Source: Alphaproteobacteria bacterium (GTDB lineage: Bacteria > Pseudomonadota > Alphaproteobacteria > ATCC43930 > CGMCC-115725). From it: a stretch of DNA of 5,293 nt. Position numbers and translations under genes: made by a program. Where the stretch lies: assembly GCA_030037055.1 (NCBI GenBank), contig JASHRZ010000441.1, positions 1 to 5,293 of the forward strand, in the 5' to 3' direction. The notes below the pieces were generated by a model, which was not told the origin of the DNA, ran no database searches, and worked only from the letters and a program-made list of their open reading frames with translations. Shown one piece after another: positions 1-5,293 of this stretch. The stretch's first letter is position 1; each line of letters begins with the position of its first letter.

Positions 1-39
1 ATCGTCCTGGGCCATGGCCAGCGTGACGAGGAAGATTGA
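1..39 (+). CDS. C-terminal tail of an unidentified upstream gene (partial)
   Basis: Reading from base 1, the frame gives IVLGHGQRDEED and then TGA at 37-39. The stop overlaps the likely TTG start of the pentapeptide gene (36-38), making a four-base TTGA junction like the common ATGA overlap of translationally coupled genes. Only 12 residues are visible, so no family can be named. The acidic hydrophilic end is plausible for a protein C-terminus. A second open frame (from base 2, ending at 56-58) cannot be excluded. The overlap geometry is the only reason for preferring this one. Confidence 0.35.
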   Translation: MVLGHGQRDEED

Positions 40-1245
40 ACGCCCAGGCCGAGCTTGATGAGTCGGTGCGCCGGCATGACATGTTCCTTTCCGCGCGGCT
101 GGGCGGGCAGCGGGCGTTGCTGGCCAATCGCGACCTGTCCGGCCTCAATCTCGCCGACAAGCGGCTGAACGACGCCGACCTCACGGCGGCCTTCCTGCCG
201 GCGGCGCGCATGGCCGGCGCCAACCTCGCCAAAAGCACCCTGTTCACCCTGCAACCTGACGCGGGCGGATTTGCGCGGTCTAGTGCTGACGCGCGCCGAT
301 CCGCGCGGCGCGGTGCTGCGCGCGCCAATCGCGAAGGCGCCGATCTCTTCGATGCCGATCTGCGCGAGGGCAGGCTCGGCCAGCGCTTGTGCATGGGCGT
401 CATCGAGGAAGTCGCGGTCGAGCACGCCGCCTCCTCAGACCTCGAGGGCGCGCGCATGGTCAATGCCGATCCGTCGCAAGCCAAGCTCTCCGGCGCGCTC
501 GCAGCGCATACCGATTTCACCGATGCGGTAATACGGCGCTGCAAGCGGGTGCGCGCCGATCTGCATAACGCGACGCTTCACGGCGCCAATCTCGACGGCG
601 CCGACCTCTCGTGCGCCAATCTCCAAGGCGCAAGCCTGCGCAACGCCATCCTCACCGACGTCGTCTTCCACCGCGCGGAGATGGACGGCACGGACCTCGC
701 CGGCGTGCTGACGCAGAAGCCGGGACGCCGGTTCGCCGCGCTCGGCGCTCCCGTCCAGGAACTGCTGCGGCGCCACGAGCGCTGGGCCGCGACCCACGGC
801 GCCGAGGGCGCGCCGCTCGATCTCAGCTTCTAGGATCTGCGCAACGCGCCGTCGCTCCCCGGTCAACGTCTGTCGGCGCTGCGTGCCTGGGGCGCCATCT
901 TCGTCGAGCTGATGCTCGACGGCGCGGCGCTGCAGGCGGCGCAGCTCGAAGGCGCCGATTTCCGTTCCCGCCGCTTGGCGCGCGCGGCGCCAATTTGCCG
1001 GCGGCGCGGCTCACCAATGCCGATCTGCGGGACTGCCATCCGGGACCGCTGGTGCTGCCGGGTGGAAGGCTGATCGTCAGTACGCTCGAGCGCATCGAGG
1101 CGCGCCTGTCGATCTGCGCGGCGCCAATTTGTCGCGCGCGGTGATGCGCGGCGCCGACCTCTCCGCTGCCAATCTCAGCGGCGCCGAGCTTGCCGGCGTC
1201 GACCTGCTGGACGCCCATCTCGCCGGCGCTATCGGCCTCGCTTGA
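36..1245 (+). pseudogene. Pentapeptide-repeat protein, broken by frameshifts and a stop
   Basis: The encoded protein is built of A(D/N)LXX-type pentapeptides (for example LSGLNLADKRLNDADL, HGANLDGADLSCANL and, near the end, RGADLSAANLSGAELAG), which fold as a right-handed quadrilateral beta-helix. The first frame starts at TTG 36-38, with a purine-rich AGGAAG placed unusually close, and runs to TAG 831-833. Homology continues directly after the stop (DLRNAPSLPGQRLSALRAWGAIF), moves to another frame near 963-986 (GANLPAARLTNADLRDC) and to a third near 1108 (VDLRGANLSRAVMRGADLS), ending at TGA 1243-1245. Inside the first frame, bases about 250-321 make sense only one frame over (CNLTRADLRGLVLTRADPRGAVLR), so a +1 and a -1 shift cancel. 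The repaired length is about 400 residues. I recall similar two-block pentapeptide proteins in alphaproteobacteria, sometimes near type VI secretion genes, but nothing in the window confirms that link. The function is unknown. Calling it a pseudogene is well supported unless the read quality is poor here. Confidence 0.85.
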
Positions 1246-1273
1246 ACGGGCCATTGCACAGGGCACCCACGTG

Positions 1274-1294
1274 ATTAACAGGCTGCTGAAAAAC
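1274..1294 (+). repeat. Left terminal inverted repeat of the MITE-like element
   Basis: This 21-bp arm pairs with 1412-1432 at 19 of 21 positions. The mismatches are at 1278 and 1283. Confidence 0.8.
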
Positions 1295-1311
1295 GATTTG
1301 GAAGGCTCTCG

Positions 1312-1431
1312 ATGCGTAATATAGACTCGAAATCGCAATCAACGGCGCACGAAAGAATCAACCGAGGGCCTCTTTGGATTCGAATGTTGCGCATCGGTTA
1401 CGCCTTTTTGAGTTTTTCAGCAACCTGCTAA
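1312..1431 (+). other. 39-codon open frame inside the MITE-like element, probably not a gene
   Basis: An ATG at 1312 opens a frame beginning MRNIDSKSQSTAHER and ending LSFSATC with TAA at 1429-1431, so its last codons are the terminal repeat itself. No Shine-Dalgarno sequence precedes the ATG; upstream is AAGGCTCTCG. It may be the relic of a frame that ran to the end of a parental insertion sequence, or it may be chance. I would not annotate a protein without homologues. Confidence 0.2.
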
Positions 1432-1432
1432 T
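1412..1432 (-). repeat. Right terminal inverted repeat of the MITE-like element
   Basis: This is the reverse complement of 1274-1294 with two mismatches. Reading inward from this end, the subterminal block 1396-1384 repeats that of the left end at the same 15-bp distance. Confidence 0.8.
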
Positions 1433-1567
1433 ACTCTGTTCATCACGCCGCGCGATTCTTGTCCTAGCTTTGAGTGTGCGAGCATCTTCGGCTCGCGCGA
1501 CGCCGACACCGGGCGCCGCGGCCTCAGGCGTACAGCAATGGACGAAAGTGTCGGCAAGCCGTTGGCT

Positions 1568-1577
1568 TAGGTACCTA
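1568..1577. promoter_or_regulatory. 10-bp palindrome TAGGTACCTA upstream of the small ORF
   Basis: TAGGTACCTA is a perfect palindrome about 50 bp before the start of the 45-codon ORF. It could be an operator or part of the leader. It is short enough to be chance, and no convincing -35/-10 pair is seen next to it. A direct repeat AGCGCGAGA (1587-1595 and 1606-1614) lies between it and the ribosome-binding site. Confidence 0.2.
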
Positions 1578-1613
1578 CACCGGACGAGCGCGAGATCGCG
1601 CGCAAAGCGCGAG

Positions 1614-1619
1614 AGGAGG
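1614..1619 (+). promoter_or_regulatory. Shine-Dalgarno AGGAGG of the small ORF
   Basis: A perfect AGGAGG stands seven bases before ATG 1627. It is the main reason to treat the following short ORF as a real gene and to start it there rather than at an upstream start codon in the same frame. Confidence 0.6.
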
Positions 1620-1626
1620 AACGCAG

Positions 1627-1764
1627 ATGAACGACGAGCCAACGGGCCGTCGACTGCCCAGCGAGCAGGAGCAGCGCCGCGATGAGCCGGAGCGCAAGCC
1701 GGGACGGACCGAGCGAGACGAGTGGCGCGGCACGGGGGTGTGCGGCGACCGCCACACCGACTAG
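1627..1764 (+). CDS. Small highly charged hypothetical protein (45 aa)
   Basis: The ORF starts at an ATG with an ideal AGGAGG seven bases upstream and ends at TAG 1762-1764, giving 45 residues. The protein begins MNDEPTGRRLPSEQEQ and ends DEWRGTGVCGDRHTD. Almost half of the residues are charged (12 Asp/Glu, 10 Arg/Lys), with prolines and glycines, one Trp and one Cys, and no hydrophobic stretch. It is therefore predicted to be soluble and largely disordered, with no signal peptide or membrane segment. I do not recognise a family and propose no function. It stands alone between the MITE-like element and the 3' end of the leftward transporter gene. Strong ribosome-binding signals on such short ORFs often mark genuine small proteins, but coding status is inferred from the start region alone. 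Confidence 0.5.
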   Translation: MNDEPTGRRLPSEQEQRRDEPERKPGRTERDEWRGTGVCGDRHTD

Positions 1765-1938
1765 CCCCAGCTTCGGGCGGAGCGCGATCGCGGGCCGGCG
1801 CGGCCGGGCTGGTGGCGAGCGTGACGCTCGATCTCTTCGTCTCGCTGTTCCCGCTGGCCGGCACCGCGGCGATCACCAGGCTTCCGGACATCGCCTCAAG
1901 CCGCCGGCCTTGCGGCCGAGGACGCGCGAACACGATGT

Positions 1939-3269
1939 CTAGACGTGCTCCTGCGAGATGTCGCGGCCGGTATAGTCGGGGAGCAGCAGCGTCGCGACGA
2001 CGCTGACGACGCCGCAGAAGGCAATATAGCCGGCAATCGCGTAGCCCGAGCCGTACTCCTTCAGCAGCGCCGTCGCGATCAGCGGCGCGGGCCCGCCGGC
2101 CGTGACCGAGGCGAGCTGATAGCCGATCGAAGCGCCGCTATAGCGCAGCCGCGGCGTGAAGCATTCCGCGATCAGCGCCGCCTGCGGCCCGTACATCAGA
2201 TCGTGCGGAATGAAGGACAAGATGATGCCGATGAAGATCCAGGCGGGTACCATCGTATCCAGCATCGCGAAATAGATGAAGCCGAAGATCCCGGTCAAGA
2301 CCGAGCCGATGAGGTAGATGCGCTTGCGGCCGTAGCGGTCCGACAGGGCCCCGGCGACGGGGATCGTGACAAACGACAGGAGTCCGGCGGTGATCAGCGC
2401 GGTCAGCAGAAAATCGCGCGGCTGATGTAGCACCTGGGTCCCGTAGGCAAAGACGAAGGCGAGATAGATGTAGGCCGGCCCTTGCTCCGCCGTGCGGGCG
2501 AGCGCTGCCAGAATGACCTCCCTGGGCTGGCGATTGAGCACCTCGCGGGCCAGCGCCCGCTCGACCCGGTTCTCAGCCATGATGCGGCGGAAGGTCGGCG
2601 TCTCGAGGATGCCGAGCCGAATGTGGAGCCCAATCGCCACGCCACCATGATGATGCTGAGCATGAACGGAACGCGCCATCCCCAGGCGAGAAACTGGTCG
2701 CCGGAAATCGCACTGCCGATCAGCACCGCCATGTTCGCCAGGAACAACCCCGCGGGGGCGCCGAATTGCGGCCAGGAAGTGATGAAGCCGCGATGCTTGT
2801 TGGTGCGCGCCCATTCCATCGACAACAACACCGAGCCGCCCCACTCGCCGCCGACCCCGACCCCTTGGATGAAGCGAATGGCGGTCAGGATCACCGCGCC
2901 CCAGATGCCGACGGATTCGTAGGTCGGCACAAAAGCGACGGCAAAGGTGGCCAAGCCGGTGATCAACAGGGTTGCAATCAAGGCGGCCTTGCGGCCCATG
3001 CGGTCGCCGTAATGGCCGAAGATCGCGGCGCCGATCGGACGGGCGATGAATCCGACCGTATAGACGGCGAACGCCTCCAGCACACCGACCAGCGGGTCGG
3101 ATTTTGGGAAGAAGAGCTTGCCGAAGACGAGGCCGGTGACCACGCTGTACAGCAGGAAATCGTACCACTCGATCGTTGTGCCGACGGTGCTGGCAATAAC
3201 TGCCTTGCGCAGCTCCTTGCCGTGCTCGAAGTCGGATAGAATGCCGAAATCGCTTTCGGTCGCTGCCAT
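1939..3269 (-). pseudogene. MFS metabolite:H+ symporter (MHS family), frameshifted by a 5-bp duplication
   Basis: Read leftward from ATG 3267-3269, which has AGGGGAGG (core 3277-3283) seven bases upstream, the gene encodes a typical 12-TM inner-membrane secondary transporter. Seen are TIEWYDFLLYS (residues 32-42), the loop 2-3 motif GHYGDRMGRK (85-94), RFIQGVGVGGEWGG (132-145) and, after repair, LSDRYGRKR (308-315) and GPQAALIAECF (359-369). These mark the MHS branch of the major facilitator superfamily, whose members carry organic acids, alpha-ketoglutarate, shikimate or proline/betaine with protons. After residue 210 the frame is lost; an unrepaired product would end at 2403-2405 (288 residues, roughly six real TM helices). 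Deleting one copy of the tandem CGCCA at 2635-2644 restores a continuous 441-residue protein ending IAGYIAFCG...DISQEHV at TAG 1939-1941, the normal family length. It is divergent from the ligase, so an aromatic or related acid is a reasonable but unproven substrate. Confidence 0.88.
2635..2644. repeat. 5-bp tandem duplication CGCCA-CGCCA, the frameshift lesion
   Basis: Two adjacent copies of CGCCA (TGGCG on the coding strand) sit exactly where the transporter reading frame jumps. With one copy removed, the coding strand reads MLSIIMVAIGLHIRLGILETPTF-like sequence without a break, matching the usual MHS pattern after TM6. It probably arose by replication slippage. Confidence 0.8.
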
Positions 3270-3283
3270 GATGTTGCCTCCCC

Positions 3284-3797
3284 TGGTTTGCGAATTATTT
3301 TTGTCTGTTTGTCGCGCATGGATTTCAGCGCGAAGAAAGCATCTGATCTTTCTCCGAGTGCGGCCCGCCAGCGATTGCGCTCGATCTGGCCGCGCCGTTT
3401 CGCCGCGGCAGAGGGTTCAGCGTCCGTTCCGCGGCGCTTCCCGGCATTGCGAAGATGCGAGCGCGATTGTCCGCCGCTTCCGTCCCGGCGGCAACACGTT
3501 TGGAGCCCCACTGACGTTGCCCGCAGCCGACATGCCCGTTGGTCGCGCCGACGGCCCAGCCTGGGGGCCGCGCCTGCTGCCTGGCCCCATCCTGTTCCAA
3601 TCGGTCAGCGATAAATTCCGCGTGAGCAAGGGGATGGTCTGACGCCGGACAGCCTATCTCATGGTACCGGCGGCCCCAGAAGCGGACGCTTAGCGCACCT
3701 TCACCGCCGCGGCGGACCCTTCCCCGCCGCCGCGGCATCCGGCCCGCGGCTCTCCCCCCGACCGCAGGGCCCCGTCCGGGCATGTCCCCCTGTCCGG
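3284..3797. other. Intergenic region between divergent genes, no gene recognised
   Basis: No convincing gene is seen over about 510 bp. Several frames stay open in both strands, but they lack plausible ribosome-binding sites, family motifs and sensible composition (Arg/Ala/Pro/Ser-rich translations typical of non-coding GC-rich DNA). The part next to the transporter start (about 3286-3306) is AT-rich and is the natural place for its promoter, but no clear -35/-10 pair stands out. Further right lie a perfect 12-bp palindrome CCGCCGCGGCGG (3704-3715) and a direct repeat GTCCGGGC (3774-3781, 3792-3799). Any older gene here would be too decayed to identify. Confidence 0.5.
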
Positions 3798-3838
3798 GCG
3801 ATGGCGGCGGCGCGCCTGCGCGCCGCCGCCCGCTTTTT
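3798..3838 (+). terminator. Rho-independent terminator upstream of the ligase promoter
   Basis: A perfect 12-bp GC stem (3803-3814 with 3819-3830, loop CCTG) can be extended by three pairs across a 2-base bulge (3798-3800 with 3831-3833). It is followed at once by TTTTT (3834-3838). The polarity is rightward only; the other side has no T-run. No rightward gene is recognised before it, so it either ends an unannotated transcript or shields the ligase promoter from read-through. Confidence 0.65.
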
Positions 3839-3859
3839 CGCGCTCCGCGGTTGCTCTGC

Positions 3860-3904
3860 GCATTATATTTCTGCTTTCTGAAAGAACATGCATAATAATG
3901 CTTG
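3860..3904. promoter_or_regulatory. AT-rich operator island with GCAT/ATGC half-sites
   Basis: Within very GC-rich flanks lies a 45-bp AT-rich island. It contains the 18-bp imperfect palindrome CATGCATAATAATGCTTG (3887-3904; six of seven arm positions pair around a four-base centre). A third copy of the half-site is the inverted GCATTAT at 3860-3866, matching ATAATGC at 3895-3901. A further small dyad CTTTC-T-GAAAG lies between them (3874-3884). The palindrome overlaps the first three bases of a TTGACA box. Size and geometry suit a dimeric winged-helix regulator such as the MarR-type proteins that often control aryl-CoA ligase genes. The regulator class is inference, and no regulator gene is in the window. 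Confidence 0.55.
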
Positions 3905-3932
3905 ACACAGGCCTTCCTTAGGCTGCACCTAT
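3902..3932 (+). promoter_or_regulatory. Candidate promoter of the ligase gene
   Basis: A perfect -35 hexamer TTGACA (3902-3907) is followed at 17-19 bp by weak -10 candidates (GCACCT or ACCTAT, 3925-3932), about 50 bp before the ligase start. A weak -10 is common in alphaproteobacteria and would suit an activated or tightly regulated promoter. An alternative -10, CATAAT at 3891-3896, lies inside the operator but lacks a good -35. Confidence 0.4.
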
Positions 3933-3982
3933 GGCGCAAGATCGGCATGCGGCCGACGCCAGGTGCAAGTGGGAGGACGAGT

Positions 3983-5293
3983 ATGCCCGCCGACAGGACG
4001 GCGCACGCGGCGCCGCAGATCGCGATTCCGCGCGAGTACAACGCCGCCGTCGATCTCATCGAGCGCAATCTCAAGGCTGGGCGCGGGCAGAAGATCGCCT
4101 ATCGCGACGACCGTGCGGCGCTGAGCTATGCCGCGCTCGCCGAGCGGGTCGACCGCGCCGCCAACGCGCTGCGCGCCCTCGGTCTCGAGCCGGAGCAGCG
4201 GGTGCTGCTCTGCCTGCTCGATACCGTCGATTTCCCGACGCTCTTCCTCGGCGCGATCAAGGCCGGCATCGTGCCGGTGCCGGTCAATACGCTGCTGACC
4301 CCGGCGGATTACGATTTCATGCTGGCCGATAGCCGCGCCCGCGCGCTCGTCGTCTCCGACGCGCTCTATGATCGCTTCGCGCCGATCCTGGCGCGCCAGC
4401 CGGCGCTCCGCCACGTTGTCGTCTCCGGCAGCCAGAAGGTCGAGGCACGGCGCCTCTTGAGCGACCTCCTGGAAGCAGCATCGCCGCGCGCCAAGGCGGC
4501 AGAGACCTCGGCCGACGACATCTGCTTCTGGCTTTACTCCTCGGGCTCCACCGGCGCGCCCAAAGGCGCCGTGCATCTCCAGTCGCACCTCATCCTCACC
4601 GCCGAGCTCTACGCCAAGCCGATCCTCGGGATCCTGGAGAGCGATGTCGTGTTCTCGGCGGCGAAGCTGTTCTTCGCCTACGGGCTGGGCAATGCGCTCA
4701 CCTTCCCCCTGGCGGTGGGCGCGAGCGTGATACTGATGGCGGAGCGGCCGACGCCGGAGTCGGTGGCGCGCGTGCTGACACAGCACCGGCCCACCATCTT
4801 CTACGGCGTGCCAACACTTTATGCCGCGATGCTGGCGAGCGCCGACCTGCCGCGGCGCAGCAAGGTGGCGATGCGGCGCTGCGTCTCGGCGGGAGAGCCG
4901 TTGCCGGAGGATATCGGCAAGCGCTGGACCGAGCATTTCGGCGTCGAGGTCCTCGACGGCATCGGCTCGACCGAGATGCTGCACATCTTCCTCTCCAACC
5001 GGCCGGGCGAAGTGCGCTACGGCACGACGGGAAAGCCGGTGCCAGGCTACGACGTCCGCCTGGTCGACGAGGCCGGCAATCCGGTCGAGCAGGGCGAGAT
5101 CGGCGAGCTGCAGGTGTCGGGGCCGACCAGCGCCGCCTTCTACTGGAACCAGCGCGAACGCTCGCGCCAGACCTTTCTCGGCGCCTGGACGCGCAGCGGC
5201 GACAAATACATCGAGGACCGCGACGGCTACTTCACCTATTGCGGCCGCACCGACGACATGCTGAAAGTGAGCGGCATCTACGTTTCGCCCTTC
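3983..5293 (+). CDS. Benzoate-CoA ligase family protein (3' end outside window)
   Basis: This ANL-superfamily acid-CoA ligase activates an aromatic carboxylate with ATP to an acyl-AMP and then to the CoA thioester, the entry step of benzoate or hydroxybenzoate breakdown in the cytoplasm. ATG 3983 is chosen because GGGAGG (3971-3976) lies six bases upstream. The 437 visible codons are uninterrupted. They show the ATP-binding loop YSSGSTGAPKG (residues 185-195), the acid-pocket segment AKLFFAYGLGN (227-237) characteristic of benzoate/4-hydroxybenzoate-CoA ligases, GSTEMLH (328-334), SGDKY with the ribose-binding Asp407, and the hinge GRTDDMLKVSG (421-431) with Lys428. Known members have about 510-530 residues, so roughly 80-95 residues are missing, including the C-terminal catalytic lysine. 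The substrate could be benzoate, 4-hydroxybenzoate or another ring acid; the sequence does not settle which. It is divergent from a broken MHS transporter and preceded by an operator-like island. Confidence 0.93.
   Translation, partial: MPADRTAHAAPQIAIPREYNAAVDLIERNLKAGRGQKIAYRDDRAALSYAALAERVDRAANALRALGLEPEQRVLLCLLDTVDFPTLFLGAIKAGIVPVPVNTLLTPADYDFMLADSRARALVVSDALYDRFAPILARQPALRHVVVSGSQKVEARRLLSDLLEAASPRAKAAETSADDICFWLYSSGSTGAPKGAVHLQSHLILTAELYAKPILGILESDVVFSAAKLFFAYGLGNALTFPLAVGASVILMAERPTPESVARVLTQHRPTIFYGVPTLYAAMLASADLPRRSKVAMRRCVSAGEPLPEDIGKRWTEHFGVEVLDGIGSTEMLHIFLSNRPGEVRYGTTGKPVPGYDVRLVDEAGNPVEQGEIGELQVSGPTSAAFYWNQRERSRQTFLGAWTRSGDKYIEDRDGYFTYCGRTDDMLKVSGIYVSPF

Larger units (their letters stand above)
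1274..1432. mobile_element. MITE-like element with inverted-repeat ends, no transposase
   Basis: The two ends are inverted repeats of 21 bp with 19 matches, sharing the core CAGG(C/T)TGCTGAAAAAC. Fifteen bases inward on both sides is a second matching block, CGATGCG(T/C)AA(T/C)AT (1310-1322 and, inverted, 1384-1396), while the 15 bases between the blocks are unrelated. The element is only about 150-160 bp and cannot encode a transposase. If the boundaries are CAGG...CCTG (1279-1427), the flanks are TTAA and CTAA, which may be an imperfect target duplication. TGCTGAAAAAC-type ends are, from memory, typical of IS1182-like or related DDE elements common in rhizobia; the family assignment is inference. 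The element lies 28 bp after the pentapeptide stop and is more AT-rich than its surroundings. Confidence 0.7.

Noticed and set aside
1545..1566. GGACG...CGTT spacing resembling an alphaproteobacterial EcfG stress promoter before the small ORF
   Set aside because: The -35 element does not match GGAAC, so the resemblance is too weak to annotate.
1905..1918. Small hairpin CGGCC-TTGC-GGCCG just past the transporter stop, considered as its terminator
   Set aside because: Only five base pairs and no T-run on either strand.
1358..1933. 191-codon minus-strand frame downstream of the transporter gene
   Set aside because: No start signals or family features; it overlaps the MITE-like element and the small ORF with the good Shine-Dalgarno. 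Judged a shadow.
1765..1938. Hydrophobic stretch (LVASVTLDLFVSLFPLAG) in one + frame, possible membrane-protein remnant
   Set aside because: About 20 residues only, with no start, no ribosome-binding site and unrelated sequence on both sides; it could be chance.
3704..3715. Perfect palindrome CCGCCGCGGCGG as an operator
   Set aside because: In this GC-rich CCG-repeat context such a palindrome is expected by composition, and it has no clear promoter beside it.
3325..4074. Long open frame of 249 codons on the minus strand across the intergenic region and ligase start
   Set aside because: Arg/Ala/Gly-rich translation with no motif and no ribosome-binding site; it runs across the terminator, the operator island and the real ligase start. 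It is a GC-rich shadow.
3929..4984. 351-codon minus-strand frame opposite the ligase
   Set aside because: It lies entirely antisense to a clearly recognised enzyme and has the His/Arg/Asp-rich composition of a mirror frame.
1..5293. CRISPR arrays, tRNA or rRNA genes, riboswitches
   Set aside because: No regularly spaced repeats, no cloverleaf-like or rRNA-like sequence, and no recognisable aptamer were seen on reading either strand.

Overview
The window is GC-rich DNA whose gene content and codon use point to an alphaproteobacterium, most likely of the Bradyrhizobium/Rhodopseudomonas group. This is an inference from protein style and base composition; there is no rRNA or other marker gene. 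It appears to be accessory sequence with many broken genes. One large gene is clearly intact as far as it can be read: an aryl-CoA ligase that runs off the right edge.

Left part (1-1245, + strand): the probable tail of an upstream gene overlaps by four bases (TTGA) a pentapeptide-repeat gene. That gene is recognisable along its whole length of about 400 codons. It carries two mutually compensating frameshifts, an in-frame TAG and two further frameshifts, so it is a pseudogene.

Middle (1246-1938): 28 bases past the pentapeptide stop lies a short MITE-like element of about 150-160 bp with near-perfect 21-bp terminal inverted repeats and a second conserved subterminal block, but no transposase. 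It is followed by a 45-codon, highly charged small ORF with a textbook Shine-Dalgarno sequence.

Right part (1939-5293): two divergent genes share an intergenic region of about 710 bp. Leftward is a 12-TM metabolite:H+ symporter of the MFS (MHS type), broken in mid-gene by a 5-bp tandem duplication; removing it restores a perfect 441-residue protein. Rightward is a benzoate-CoA ligase family enzyme (437 codons seen, C-terminus outside the window). Just upstream of the ligase are an orphan rho-independent terminator and an AT-rich island with several GCAT/ATGC half-sites, one forming an 18-bp imperfect palindrome that touches a TTGACA -35 box. This looks like the operator of a dimeric regulator.

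Putting it together (inference): the divergent pair probably once formed an uptake-plus-activation module for an organic, perhaps aromatic, acid. The importer is now disrupted while the ligase and its control region look intact. I found no CRISPR array, rRNA or tRNA, and no convincing new multi-gene system. The most distinctive items are the operator island, the bipartite MITE and the precise 5-bp lesion.
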